Shown: positions 43,500 through 56,000 of the stretch, in pieces
How positions within the stretch are numbered: the first letter of the stretch is position 1
Layout: each line of letters starts with the position of its first letter
From: Conus ventricosus
Taxonomy: Eukaryota; Mollusca; Gastropoda; Neogastropoda; Conidae
Assembly (NCBI GenBank): GCA_018398815.1
Contig: CM031595.1
Location: forward strand, 46,766,167 to 46,830,166
Direction: 5' to 3'
Length of the DNA stretch: 64,000 nucleotides
The notes under the pieces: generated by a model
What the model was told of the DNA's origin: nothing
What the model saw: only the letters and a program-made list of their open reading frames with translations
Database searches by the model: none
Program-made: the position numbers and the translations under genes

Positions 43500-44290
43500 T
43501 TCAGCAAAGACAGAATGGAAAACAGACCTTTCAACAACCTTAAACTCTTTTACCTTGGCAAAGACAAAATGGAAAACAGACCTTTCAACAACCTTAAACT
43601 CTTTTACCTTGGCAAAGATAGAACAGAAATCAGACCTTTCAACAACCTTAAACTCTTTTACCTTGGCAAAGACAAAATGGAAAACAGACCTTTCAACAAC
43701 CTTAAACTCTTTTATCTTGGCAAAGATAGAACAGAAAACAGACCTTTCAACAACCTTAAACTCTTTTAATTTGGCAAGGATGGAATAGAAAACAGGCCTT
43801 TCAACAATCTTAAACTCTTTTACTTCGGCAAGGATGGAATAGAAAGGAGGCCTTTAAACAACCTTAAACTCTTTTACTTCGGCAAGGATGGAATAGAAAG
43901 GAGGCCTTTAAACAACCTTAAACTCTTTTACTTCGGCAAGGATGGAATAGAAAACAGGCCTTTAAACAACCTTAAACTCTTTTACTTTGGCAAGGATGGA
44001 ATATGAAGGAGGCCTTTAAACAACCTTAAACTCTTTTACTTCGGCAAGGATGGAATAGAAAACAGGCCTTTAAACAACCTTAAACTCTTTTACTTTGGCA
44101 AGGATGGAATATGAAGGAGGCCTTTAAACAACCTTAAACTCTACGTTTGGCAAGGATGGAATATGAAGGAGGCCTTTAAACAACCTTAAACTCTACGTTT
44201 GGCAAGGATGGAATATGAAGGAGGCCTTTAAACAACCTTAAACTCTAAGTTTGGCAAGGATGGAATATGAAGGAGGCTACGCTTAACACT
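43500..44290 (+). repeat. 54 bp minisatellite, about 15 units
   Basis: Unit contains GGCAAAGACAAAATGGAAAA, CAGACCTTTCAACAACCTTA and AACTCTTTTACCTT. Later units change to AAGGATGGAATAGAAAGGAGG and CCTTTAAACAACC. The last three shorten by losing part of CTTTTACTT. The first five are in frame (GKDKMENRPFNNLKLFYL), an artefact of 54 being divisible by 3. Confidence 0.95.
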
Positions 44291-44569
44291 CCTTTACTCC
44301 AGCAAGGATAGAACAGAAAGCAAGCCTTCACTTCGGCAGGGATGGAATAAAAATAGCGTATGCCGAAGCTCCAAGTCCTAGATCATATTCAGACGACCCG
44401 AGTTCCGAGTTCTTTCTGTGGTTTTAGATCTCTCCACCGAAACTCACCATCTGTTCAGCATGATAGCGAAACGATCGTATTGTTGATTGTTGCTACTTTC
44501 CGACAAGAAGAATCGATGTATTTCAATATTTCGGAAACCCCTTCCCACTTCTTGAGCTGAAGGTGGCAG

Positions 44570-44905
44570 GAAACCTGCAGGGGCCACAGGGGGGAAACCT
44601 GATCACCAGGATGCATGCTTTGTATGCCTGTCATCCATCACCATTCGCCTATGGGCCCTTGTCTTCCAAAGAACGGTGAAGGGATTTAACGTGTGCACAA
44701 GACGTTATGCTGGTATTAACACACGGAACCTCACTTTATAGCCTCATTCGAAGGACATTAAGGTAATGGTGTCAGAGCCCATGTTAACTCCGTGAGAAAA
44801 ATCCTCCTATACCGAAACGGCCCGGCGGAGATTCAAAGCCGACCTTAGAATCAATAGATTTACGAGCTTGACACATTTCCACCTGAGCTACTGCGGCCTC
44901 AATAT
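44570..44905 (-). mobile_element. Possible tRNA-derived SINE
   Basis: On the minus strand, GCAGTAGCTCAGGTGG (44879-44895) resembles an A box. GGCTTTGAATCTCC (44827-44840) is a weak B box at tRNA-like spacing. About 250 nt of body follows. The B box departs from consensus at several positions. Confidence 0.4.
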
Positions 44906-45059
44906 TTGAGAAAATCTGTTAGTAATATTATTTATTTTCATTACGAAAGAGCGTTTGCTAATATTGACAGAACACGTCTGCGGCAAAAATGTGATTGGAA
45001 GAACACAGAGTATTCATTATCTATTATCACACAACAAGACTCTGCGTTTGTGTCATTGT

Positions 45060-45530
45060 AAATATCATTCTTTATTATTGTCATTGTAATTATCATTCTT
45101 ATTATTATTATCATCATCATTACCATTATCATTATTATCGTTGTCATTTGTTTTCAATATTACCATCGTCATAATCAATATCTACCATCGTCTAAATTAT
45201 CATCCTTATTTTTGAAATGATCACATGTAGTTACTACAGCTATGCTAAAAGCCACCATAAATTTTAATCCATTTGGTCATTTGGGATGCCTTACTTGTAC
45301 CAATGATCATTGTTGTTGTTATTGTTGTTATTATTATTATCATTATCATCACCATTACTATTCTTATCATCATCATTTTTGTTGGTGGTGGTGGTGCTGT
45401 TGTGTTGTTTATCAATATTTACCATCGTCATAATTATCAATCTGTTTTGTTAATGATCACATGTAATTAGTAAAGCTTCGCCATAAGCCACTGTAAAATG
45501 GGAACGTTGTGGTCATAATGGATACCTCAG
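45060..45530 (+). repeat. Diverged tandem duplication of about 250 bp with AT-rich triplet runs
   Basis: CAATATTACCATCGTCATAA (45157) and AATGATCACATGTAGTTAC recur at 45410 and about 45450 as diverged copies. ATT/CAT-type trinucleotide runs precede each. Confidence 0.75.
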
Positions 45531-45679
45531 TTGATGCTGGCGATTCAGCGCCATGATCTAGCCGTGAGTTTTCTAGTAACATTGTTATTTGTCTGTGGCG
45601 GAGGCTAATATATTCAAGAACAATAGATTTTTGTATAAGCTCATCTCACAGAAATAGCCCACAGAGAAAGGACCAGCCA

Positions 45680-45855
45680 GGGTAAGTGACATCGTGGATA
45701 CATTAAGCTGTGATGGCACCAGGTGACAACCTATACCCTTTAAGCTTATTCATGTGACAGAGAAAGTCCATGTTAACAGGTCTTGCAATGGTCGGTGATC
45801 TCATCGATACGTCCAACTGTGATCGCTTTAACTGACAACCTACACTGAGATCAAT
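45680..45855 (+). repeat. Diverged tandem duplication of about 115 bp
   Basis: GTGACATCGTGGATACATTA ... GACAACCTATA at 45687 is echoed by GTGATCTCATCGATACGTCC ... GACAACCTACA at about 45796. Confidence 0.6.
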
Positions 45856-45896
45856 GAGAGACGTCTGAACCTTTAAAAAACATTGGGACTGTCTCA

Positions 45897-45897
<1 letters not shown>

Positions 45898-45977
<80 letters not shown>

Positions 45978-46004
45978 TGTGTGTGAGATAGAGAGAGAAA
46001 GAGA

Positions 46005-46057
<53 letters not shown>

Positions 46058-46158
46058 TGTGTGTGTGTGTGTGTGGTGTGTGTGGTGTGTGTGTGGTGTG
46101 TGTGTGTGTGTGTGTGCATATCCGCGCGTGCGTGCGCGCGCGTGTGTGTGTGTGTGTG
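45898..46158. repeat. (TG)n(GA)n(TG)n composite
   Basis: TG, then a GA/GAAA purine block (about 45985-46054), then TG with a GCGCGCG core. Confidence 0.96.
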
Positions 46159-46645
46159 AATGTGTGGACGTGTGCGGAGCGGAGGGGGATGGCGGGAGAA
46201 GGACAGAGAACGGAGCAAAGGAGGCAAATGGGGGGGGAGGGGGGGTAATATCCGTCGTAAATATCGGCCATCTTAGTCATCGGCGAAAATGATACGTGGG
46301 AGAGCGAAGACTTCCACAAGCGCCTAACGGATCCTGAACATGCCCTTTGTTACCGATCTCTACCTAAATGTACTCAGTTCGTCCTTGATCCATGTGGTAT
46401 TTATCCACCAAGTTTAGTGAAAATCGCTTCGGTGGCGTTTCCGTGATCAGACAGACGAACAGACAAACAGACAACCTACAGAGACGGGTGAACAAATGAC
46501 TTCCTTTACGGGAGATAACCAAAGCCTCTACGCCAGCTTTTGCAAAGACAGCGTTTAATTGAAAAATGATCCGGTCATTATCTGGGAAAAGAGCGACAGA
46601 TTGGTGATGCTACTCTGAGGGCTCTTTCGTGAAAACTGATCTAAA
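46159..46645. other. Unclassified sequence
   Basis: 46380-46480 includes AGTTTAGTGAAAATCGCTTC and an ACAGACGAACAGACAAACAG run, the style of ends seen in non-autonomous repeats and also after the 145 bp array at 12500. No family assigned. Confidence 0.4.
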
Positions 46646-46850
<205 letters not shown>

Positions 46851-47191
46851 CGCTCTCGCGCAATTTCACGCATGTCCGTGTGTGCGTATGTCTTTGTATG
46901 TGTGTGTATGTGTGCACGCTTGCGTATGTATCCGCGTATGGCCATGCACGCCCGCGCATGTATGTGTATGTATGTATACATATCTATGTGCTCATTATCA
47001 CTGCATACACATATGTATGGAGTGAAATACATGAAGGAACATATTATTAAGCCTATTTCTGAAATGGAACTTCCAATCAGAAAACTTATTAAAGACAATG
47101 AGATCAATCAAGGGGAAGAAGACCTCGTTTCCCAGACGTGCGTAACTCAACGGGCGGCACGTCCTAAGCCCTTGCCAAGATCTATAAACAT

Positions 47192-47250
47192 GCCCCCCCC
47201 CCCCCCCCCCTCCCCCCCCCCCCCCTTTCACCCCCCCCCCCCTCCCCTCC
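47192..47250. repeat. Poly-C tracts
   Basis: Several C runs separated by single T or TTTCA. Confidence 0.95.
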
Positions 47251-47536
47251 CTTCACCAGTTCCTCAACCACAGCTCCTCCTCTCCCTCACCCTCAGTCTC
47301 TCCAATCCAGCAGTCCCCTCTCCCCTTTCCCTCCCCCCCTTTTCCCAACTCTCCTGCTGCCGTTTCCAGACAAAAGGACGGGTCTGGCGGTATTAATTAA
47401 AGCCCTGCTGTCTGCCGTGTGGTCGTCACGTGGTCCAGACTCACGGGCCGTTGATGGCCCCTTATTGACTCCCCCAGTTCTCCTCCATCAGTGGCCGAAC
47501 AACCAGCGTTGTGATGGGCCCCTCGAGGCAGAGAGA

Positions 47537-47558
47537 TTGTGTGTGTGTGTGTGTGTGT

Positions 47559-47644
<86 letters not shown>

Positions 47645-47771
47645 CAGAGAAAGAGAGAGAGAGAGAGAGAGTGTGTGTGTTGTGTGTGTGTGTGTGTGGT
47701 GTGTGTGTGTGTGTGTGGTGTGTGTGTGTGTGTGTGGTGTGGTGTGAGAAAGAGAGAGAGAGAGAGAGGGA

Positions 47772-47811
<40 letters not shown>

Positions 47812-47830
47812 TGTGGTGTGTGTGTGTGTA
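47537..47830. repeat. Alternating (TG)n and (GA)n composite
   Basis: TG-GA-TG-GA-TG order over about 290 bp. Confidence 0.96.
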
Positions 47831-47894
47831 CTTACGCGCTGGCGCGCCCCTATTCCCGTCCTCTTCTAATCCTACTACCACCACCCTTTCTTAC

Positions 47895-49710
47895 ATCTGT
47901 GCCAGGGCAGATGTTGAGGTGTTGGAGGTGGTAATATGGGGGCATGATCGGCAGATGTTGAGGTGTTGGAGGTGGTAATATGGGGGCATGATCGGGCAGA
48001 TGTTGAGGTGTTGGAGGTGGTGGTAATATGGAGCATGATCGGGCAGATGTTGAGTGTTGGCGGTGGTGGTAATATGGGGGCATGATCGGGTAGATGTTGA
48101 GGTGTTGGCGTGGTAATATGGGGGCATGATCGGCGGATGTTGAGGTTTTTGGAGGTGGTGGTAATATGGGGGCATGATCGGGCAGATGTTGAGGTGTTGG
48201 CGGTGGTGGTAATATGGGGGCATGATCGGGCAGATGTTGAGGTGTTGGAGGTGGTGGTAATATGGGGGCATGATCGGGCAGATGTGAGGTGTTGGCGGTG
48301 GGGGTAATATGGGGGCATGATCGGGCAGATGTTGAGGTGTTGGAGGTGGTAATATGGGGCATGATCGGGCAGATGTTGATGTGTTGGCGGTGGTGGTAAT
48401 ATGGGGCATGATCGGCAGATGTTGAGGTGTTGGAGGTGGTAATATGGGGCATGATCGGGCAGATGTTGAGGTGTTGGAGGTGGCAATAATTTGGGCATGA
48501 TCGGGCAGATGTTGAGGTGTTGGAGGTGTAATATGGGGCATGATCGGCAGATGTTGAGGTGTTGGGGTGGTAATATGGGGGCATGATCGGGCAGATGTTG
48601 AGGTGTTGGAGGTGGTAATATGGGGCATGATCGGGCAGGTGTTGAGGTGTTGGAGGTGGTAATATGGGGGCATGATCGGGCAGATGTTGAGGTGTTGGAG
48701 GTGGTAATATGGGGCATGATCGGGCAGATGTTGAGGTGTTGAGGTGGTGGTATATGGGGACATGATCGGGCAGATGTTGAGGCGTTGGAGGTGGTGGTAA
48801 TATGGGGCATGATCGGCAGAGTTGAGGTGTTGGAAGTGGTAATATGGGGGCATGATCGGGCAGATGTTGAGGTGTTGGAGGTGGTGGTAATATGGGGCAT
48901 GATCGGGCAGATGTTGAGTGTTGGAGGTGTGTAATATGGGGGCATGATCGGGCGGATGTTGAGGTGTTTGGAGGTGGTGGTAATATGGGGGCATGATTGG
49001 GCAGATGTTGAGGTGTTGGAGTGTGTGGTTAATATGGGGGCATGATCGGCAGATGTTGAGGTGTGGCGGTGGTGGTAATATGGGGGCATGATCGGGCAGA
49101 TGTTGAGGTGTTGGCGGTGGTAATATGGGGCATGATCGGGCAGATGTTGAGGTGTTGGAGGTGTGGTAATATGGGGCATGATCGGGCAGATGTTGAGGTG
49201 TTGGCGGTGGTGTAATATGGGGCATGATCGAGCGGATGTTGAGGTGTTGGAGGTGGTGGTAATATGGGGCATGATCGGGCAGATGTTGAGGTGTTGGAGG
49301 TGGTGGTAATATGGGGGCATGATCGGGCAGATGCTGAGTGTTGGCGGTGGTGGTTATATGGGGGCATGATCGGGCAGATGTTGAGGTGTTGGCGTGGGTG
49401 GTAATATGGGGGCATGATCGGGCGGATGTTGAGGTGTTGGCGGTGGTGGTAATATGGGGCATGATCGGGCAGATGTTGAGGTGTTGGCGGTGGTGGTAAT
49501 ATGGGGGCATGATCGGGTAGATGTTGAGGTGTTGGAGGCGGTGGTGATATGGGGCATGATCGGGCAGATGTTGATATGTTGGCGGTGGTGGTAATATGGG
49601 GCATGATCGGGCAGATGTTGAGGTGTTGGCGGTGGTGGTAATATGGGGGCATGATCGGCAGATGTTGAGGTGTTGGCGGTGGTGGTAATATGGGGCATGA
49701 TCGGGCAGAG
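47895..49710 (+). repeat. 48 bp minisatellite, about 38 units
   Basis: Unit contains GGGCAGATGTTGAGGTGTTG, GAGGTGGTGGTAATATGGGG and GCATGATC. Variants: GGAGG/GGCGG and loss of one GGT. Because 48 is a multiple of 3, all three minus frames stay open for hundreds of codons (HITTTANTSTSARSCP repeats); indels shuffle between them. Not a gene. Confidence 0.97.
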
Positions 49711-49796
49711 GGGGGGGGAGTGGTGATGTGTGTAATGTCATGTCTGTGTAAGCGTACAGACCTGCAGTTTGCTGACATTCTTTTTCCTTTGATGTG

Positions 49797-49808
49797 TGGT
49801 GTGTGTGT

Positions 49809-49859
<51 letters not shown>

Positions 49860-49933
49860 TGTGTATGTGTGTTGTGTGTGTGTGTGTGTGTGTGTGTGGT
49901 GTTGTGGTGTGTGTGTGTGTGTGTGTGTGTGTG

Positions 49934-49972
<39 letters not shown>
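49797..49972. repeat. (TG)n(GA)n composite
   Basis: TG to about 49935, GA to 49972. Confidence 0.96.
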
Positions 49973-49976
<4 letters not shown>

Positions 49977-51404
49977 GCTGGCCCTTTGCTTGGTTTGTAG
50001 TCTCTCTCCTCCACTGTTCTGTAGGCCTACAGGGTAAAAAAAAATTGCATGGAACTATTCACTATTTGTCGTTGATGTTTTCTTTATTTTGCAATATGCA
50101 TGGCACAGGAATTTTGGAGTGGTAGCATTGATGCAGAATCCTTTGTACTACTGCTCTTTGTTATAATGCACTCCCGGTCAATGTTCTGTATTATGAAACA
50201 ATCTGTTGCCCTTAATGCTAAGGAAACAAAATCACCTCCCTGTACAGCCCTCAGGAAAAGGGGGGGGGGGGGGGGGCGTTTGGCATAAACTATTGTACTG
50301 TAATGGACAGGCGGGGTGCTTGTTGAGAGGGTGGCTCATTCTTTGGGAGACACTATTCATAATGGCTACCAGACTAAACTGGTCACTCAGTTAAAGAAGG
50401 CTACTCACTGTGTGGGTAGCTTTCGTCGGCAATCCGGCCGACTTCTTCAGCGCAACTGCTGGGTTGAGAACTGGATTCAGTGCGCACCGCCGTGAGCGAA
50501 CTCACGACAATGCGACTGAACGAGTGAGGAGACACTATTCATTCGCTTATAGAGCAATTCTGGTGTGGCTGAAACAGGTGGAATCGCATGGTGTTAAAAA
50601 ACAGTTTGACACGCCGGAAGGCTTTGTCTCATGCCATCGAAAAATCGGGCCAGCATGTTACAGACTCCCGTCTACCGATGAACGATCTGTCGCCCTTGGG
50701 AAAACATCCAGTTGTTTGGGATTCTGTCTGTCTAGTTAGTTGTTTCGAGCGTGATTTGTGGCCACACGCCACAATTAGGATTTTGCACCAGATAACTATC
50801 TAATCCATGTATGTTGAGGCCTAGCATAGAACTGAGCCAGCATGTCATATTAAGCTGATAATTATCAAAAGAACAACCACCCACCAATCATTTAACCTAT
50901 TTTGGGTGCTTTCCACCGATGACATCTTTCACAATCTTCATATACATGACCTTCCCCTTAGCTGACATCACATTTCAGGCCTTTGCACTCACCCGTAACT
51001 CTATCCTGGCGCCAGCTTTTATCCCCCCAAAAACAGTCCCATTCCTTTGATTGCTTGGAACCCCTGGCTGGCACTTTGATGGTCGTATGGCAGAACACGA
51101 GGAGAGTCAACTTTCAGACACAATTAAAAAAAATAACCACTAATGCGGGTCTGTAGATACTCGACTCCTCAAGGAAGGCCTTGGCGCATTAATTTTTAGT
51201 GTGCAGCCTGTGTGCACAAAATGGAGTTGGTATGTAAATAATAATCGCAGATGATGTAATACCATTATAAGTTTCCGACTAAAACTGCCCAGAGTTATTC
51301 CAGAGTGGGAACTCAAGTAAAATTTCCTCTACCGATCTGCTGTGTGTTGATTGTGAAGTAAGTATAGACTTACGATGTGGGCATAAAGGACAGAAACTGA
51401 CATA
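49973..51404. other. No gene recognised
   Basis: Short G run at about 50260-50276. Otherwise unclassified; open frames are short and unremarkable. Confidence 0.5.
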
Positions 51405-52090
51405 CATAATAATAATAATAATAATGGGGATTTATATAGCGCCTTCCACGGCACAAGGCGCTTTACAAAGGCAGAAAAAATGCAATTGCTAAATGTAAAG
51501 AAAATGCATTGAAAAAAACGGCTCAGAAATGAAAAACAAAGCTCTCTCTCATTCTCCTCCCACGCGCACACACACTCTCACGCACAGACACACAATACAC
51601 AACAGCCGCAACAAGCACAAACTACTAAGCAATCCACAAAATAACAAAAGTCAATCAACTATCTGGTAATGACTGTCTTCTTAGTATTGTTTGAAAAGGT
51701 AGGTTTTCAGGGAGGTTTTGAAGGAAGAAAAGGTTTGAGAATGTCTTAAGTCATAGGGGAGTTTATTCCAGAGTTTGGGAGCTGCGTATGAGAAAGCTCG
51801 TTCGCCATGCTGTTTACGATGGGGGCGGTAACTGGGAAAGCGGAAGGTCCTAGTGTCGGTGGAGGAGCGGAGCGTACGTGATGGACATATACTTGAAGGA
51901 GATCGGATAGATAGGCAGGGCATCGTCAGTGAAAATCTTGAAGCAGAGACAACAACATTTGTATTTAATTCTTTTTAACGGGGAGCCAGTGCAACTTTTC
52001 AGGAGAGGGCTGCAGGTTGGGTCCTAGGAGATTTGCAAATGAGACGGGCTGCAGAGTTCTGTACACATTGGAGGGGTTGGATGACATACA
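51405..52090 (-). mobile_element. L2/CR1-type LINE 3' fragment with (ATT)n tail
   Basis: The minus strand encodes SRTLRSSTDTRTFRFPSYR, GERAFSYAAPKLWNKLPYDL and SFKTSLKTYLF (51923-51681), a conserved LINE ORF2 C-terminus. Upstream remains (KYKCCCLCFKI-like) extend to about 52090 in other frames. The 3' UTR ends GCGCTATATAAATCCCC and a short (ATT)n tail, a widespread LINE 3' end form. The RT core is missing. Confidence 0.82.
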
Positions 52091-52616
52091 TAACTTATAG
52101 CCACATACACACATGCTGAACACAAAAAAGTCATACACAAGACATGCTCCTTAGCAAGTCATTCTAGCTTCTGTCATATACTCCCAACAACAATATCATG
52201 TTTTACACCCGTAATGTAAAACACCTGATCAGCCAACCCTCTGAGGTGATAAATTATGGATCAGCAGACGTGACTGTGACATGTAAGCACGAAGTCTCAC
52301 ATGGGTAACAAATAGTCCAGGTTGACAAATCGTGCCGCGAAGTCGCACGGCTGACAGATGGTTTCGGACTGACAAATCGTTTCACGACAAACGCCGTCAT
52401 TGGCCGTTTTGATCGAGTCGATATGTGAGAAATGTTCAACAGTCATTGTAAGGTAATTACAACCGAACATGGTGAAGCTCCGCAAGATAGGCGTAACTGA
52501 TAGGCGTAAATGTTATCATTACCGGCAGTGTAAAGATCCCTGAGGTAGGCTAGAGTGGACGTTTAGTACATAAACCTTCCCTGCCTTCTCCAAGTCTGGG
52601 CTGGTAACTTCCTGTC

Positions 52617-52617
<1 letters not shown>
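52091..52617. other. No gene recognised
   Basis: Unclassified sequence. 52260-52440 contains loose repeats of TGACAAATCGT. Confidence 0.5.
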
Positions 52618-52652
<35 letters not shown>

Positions 52653-52671
52653 TCTCTCTCTCTTCTCTCTC

Positions 52672-52716
<45 letters not shown>
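52618..52716. repeat. (CTGT)n(CT)n microsatellite
   Basis: CTGT tetramers followed by CT. Confidence 0.96.
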
Positions 52717-52719
<3 letters not shown>

Positions 52720-53039
52720 CCTACCTTTTTGGGGGGTGGGGGTGGGGGCTGGGTTGGAGCGGAGTGGGGAAGAGGGCAGGAGGGGGGAGGGAGACTTCTC
52801 TTGATTAACTGTCTTCTACTGTTTTTATGTTCTTGTGAACCATTCTCCCATCTGTGATCAACGGAAACTCAATTTTTTCTGTAGCACTTTATAACTGCTG
52901 ATTTGTTGCTTGTTTTCGTTGTTGTTGTTGTTCTCTTTTTTCTTGTATGTGTTGTCTTTAGGTTGTTTTGTGTTGTTCTTGTTGTGTATCTCTGAGCCAG
53001 TAATGTACTTCTACATGCTTCCGGACGGATGCTATTTGC

Positions 53040-53770
53040 TCCTTCTACGTGTCTTTTGCCGATAGGGATTCCTTTTTCAATGTATCTCTTTGAGCCATTT
53101 TCATGTATTTCTACAGTGTCTTTTGCCGATCTGGGTTCCTTTTTCAATGTATCTCTTTGAGCCATTTTCATGTATTTCTACAGTGTCTTTTGCCATCTGG
53201 ATTCCTTTTTCAATGTATCTCTTTGAGCCATTTTCATGTATTTTACGGTGTCTTTTGCCGATAGGGATTCCTTTTTCAATTATTCTTTGAGCCATTTTCA
53301 TGTATTTCTACAGTGTCTTTTGCGATCTGGATTCCTTTTTCAATGTATTCTTTGAGCCATTTTCATGTTTGTACGGTGTCTTTGCCATATGGATTCCTTT
53401 TTCAATGTATTTCTTTGAGCCATTTTCATGTATTTCTACGGTGTCTTTTACTGATATGGATTCCTTTGTCAATGTATTTCTTGCCATTTTCATGTATTTC
53501 TACAGCGTCTTTTGCCGATATGGATTCCTTTTTCAATGTATTTCTTCGAGCCATTTTCATGTATTTCTACAGAGTGTCTTTTGCTAATATGGATTCCTTT
53601 TTCAATGTATTTCTTGCCATTTTCATGTATTTCTACAGCGTCTTTTGCCCATATGGATTCTTTTTCAATGTATTTCTTTGAGCCATTTTCATGTATTTCT
53701 ACAGCGTCTTTTGCTGATATGGATTCCTTTTTCAATGTATCTCTTTGAGCCATTTTCATGTATTTTTAAC
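53040..53770 (+). repeat. 68 bp minisatellite, about 11 units
   Basis: Unit contains TTTTGCCGATATGGATTCCT, TTTTCAATGTATTTCTTTGA, GCCATTTTCATGTATTTCTA and CAGTGTC. Units vary by short deletions (loss of TTTGAG or TTCTA). A degraded unit leads in from 52990. Confidence 0.95.
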
Positions 53771-54060
53771 GATTTTCTCTCAATCAGATCTGTCCAGGCT
53801 CCCCTTAGTGTAGCTTTCATCGAATCGTTAGGGTCGTAAATAGGCGATTAACATTTCCAGCAATAGTTTCAATGATACAAAAATGATATTTTCTCAAAAA
53901 AAATGTCGTCGTATACAATTGTTCTTGAACACACTGATCAGCCATTCCCCTCCCCTCCCTCCCTCCCTCCCTCCCTCCCTGTCTACTCCCTCCGTCCCGC
54001 CCCCACCTCCTCCCCTGCCCTAAACGGCTCCTTGTATTCCCCCTCCCCCTCCTTCCTCTA
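53771..54060. other. C-rich low-complexity sequence
   Basis: CCCT repeats from about 53945; no gene. Confidence 0.6.
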
Positions 54061-54067
54061 GCCCCGA

Positions 54068-54300
54068 CCCGCCCCCCCCCCCCCCCCCCCCCCCCCCCAT
54101 TCTCTTAACCTCAGTCTCCCTTGTCACCTCCCTCCCCCCTTCGCGACCTCCGCCTCTTTCGGCGCCTCCTTTTTCCCCATCACCCTTCCCCTCCTCGCCT
54201 CTCTCCTCTCCCCCCCCCCCCCCCTCCACACACACACACTTTCCCTTCCGTCCACCGACACCTCCCCCCCCCCCTTCCACCCCTTTGTCTTAGACGTGTT
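54068..54300. repeat. Poly-C and C-rich low complexity
   Basis: C27 at about 54071-54098 and further C runs. Confidence 0.9.
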
Positions 54301-54999
54301 TCAAATCCCTTGAAGAAATGTGAAAAAAAAGGAGAAGAAAAAAACGTGTTTGAGCCAAGGACTGAAGCGGGGGTAACTCTTACAGTCTAATGCTCATCCA
54401 AATGAGCCACTCCGACAAACAGCGAGTTTGACTGACATGGAATCCAGATATTGCTTCGTTTTACCATGTGGTCGCATTTTAAACATGCGAGGAATGCGAC
54501 TTTCAACCACGAAAGTGACCATGCTCTTGGTGTCCCCAGCAGGCTGAGTGACAGTGTCAAATTTGGAGCAGATGAGAAGAAAACTGAATAACAAACAATG
54601 AAAAGAAACTGTACTGGACACAGACACAGAGACAGATAGAGACAGACTGCGCTTTACAGATAAAAAGATTTTCTTTCTGTCCCATCTTCTGTCCCATCTT
54701 CTGTGCCACTTCTGTAGCGTTCCTCCCACGCCGCTCATTCCGGATCCCCGTCCATAGCCACACCCTGGGTTGTCCCGCTCCAGCCCTGCACCGGCAATCC
54801 ACAGAGAGCAGTCAGTGTTTGGTTGTCACAGAGGAGACGCTGTGTTGCAGCCGAGCCATGTATGTGGCGCTTAGTGGTGCCCGTTCTGATCTAAAATACG
54901 CAAGACGACACCTGCTAAACCTCCTACTGACGATGAAGAAAAAAGACTTGTTCAATGATAGCTTATGCCAATACTGTAACAAATACCAAGGTACATTCT

Positions 55000-55081
55000 G
55001 TCCAGTTCAGACCATTCCATACCATTTCTACCAGACAGAGGTCCAGTTCAGACCATTCCATACCATTTCTACCAGACAGAG
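55000..55081 (+). repeat. 41 bp perfect tandem duplication
   Basis: GTCCAGTTCAGACCATTCCA starts at 55000 and again at 55041; both units are identical. Confidence 0.95.
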
Positions 55082-55341
55082 GTCAGAATTACTAGATTAG
55101 GATCTAAAATAGACCACACACAGGCCTAGTTTAATCAAGTTTAGCTAAGTACTATACATGGTTTTGACGTAACTTTGTTCACAGAATGTAGAAGTGACAA
55201 TGAATAGATTTTAAGGATAACATGCCACAGCTTGTATAACATCTCTAAACACCTCGTGTTTTTACGAACATTTGATCGAAGCTGAAAATGATTTGGCAAC
55301 AATAAGGGAAATAGAAAGAACATCAAACAATTCCATTTTTA

Positions 55342-55625
55342 GGCTGCGAACAGGACACTGCCAACTCCTCTACCATCTCTCACGTCTCAAACTCTCTCAT
55401 ACTGACCAGTGCCCTTGTGGCACATGCTCCTAAACTCCCACCCACATCTTACACTCCTGCCCCTCCTTTGAAGCCTTGAGACGCCAGACGTGGCCCAGTC
55501 CGGCTGAGGCCCAGGAGAAGCTGTGGGGACCGGTGGGGTCGCTGCGGCGGACTGCTGATTTCGCCTCACTAACTGGACTGAGGATCTAGCATGGCCGGGA
55601 ATGCGACAGAAAGAAAGAAAGAATA
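55342..55625 (+). mobile_element. LINE ORF2 C-terminal fragment with (GAAA)n tail
   Basis: The plus strand encodes LRTGHCQLLYHLSRLKLSH, CPCGT, HILHSCPSFEALRRQTW and LRRTADFASLTGL. The same ordered motifs occur at the end of the LINE at 37863-39690 (LRTGHSRLHHHM, CPTYHDLRAETW, LCRTAAFIS), so it belongs to a related family. It ends in GAAAGAAAGAAAGAA. Confidence 0.8.
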
Positions 55626-55825
55626 AGACAATGCAGAAAAATGAATACATAATTGAATTAAAAATACAAGGAAACACTGAGTCAACGACGACTGAAAAAC
55701 AGAACAAAATTCGCTAGTATAGTAACTTTTGGAACCATGCCAAGCATGAGATGTTGATAAAACGCCTACGAAAATCTTATTCGTCCATACATATAGTCAT
55801 GTAAATCAAGCATTTATGTTTCTGC

Positions 55826-56000
55826 ATGTACATGTGGATAAGATGGGAGGATAACATCACGGAATGGACAGGCCTGCGGCTGAGAAATACATTGCGGAGG
55901 GCAGAGAACAGAGAGGAATGGAGAAGGATGGTTGTCACTGCTTCAGGGTGCCCCCACGGACCGACGTCTAAGGGACCAAGTCAAGTCAAGTCATGTACAT
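55826..56000 (+). mobile_element. LINE 3' fragment with (AAGTC)n tail
   Basis: WEDNITEWTGLRLRNTLRRA, then REEWRRMVVTAS, matches the C-terminal motif of a common LINE type (WxDNIxxWTGxxxxEAxRxAxDRxxWR). The expected end PPTDRRLRDQ is in the next frame. A short AAGTCAAGTCAAGTC tail follows. Confidence 0.72.

Noticed and set aside
43206..43788. Frames with GKDKMENRPFNN-type repeats
   Set aside because: 54 bp minisatellite divisible by 3; frame enters from a (CT)n tract and has no gene context.
47891..50014. 707-codon minus-strand frame and overlapping 481- and 244-codon frames
   Set aside because: Artefact of a 48 bp repeat without stops; other frames are equally open and the ends run into (CA)n and (CT)n.
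54345..54415. tRNA-like sequence on the minus strand (GTGGCTCATTTGG ... CTTCAGTCC)
   Set aside because: A box and B box both depart from consensus and no cloverleaf could be drawn.
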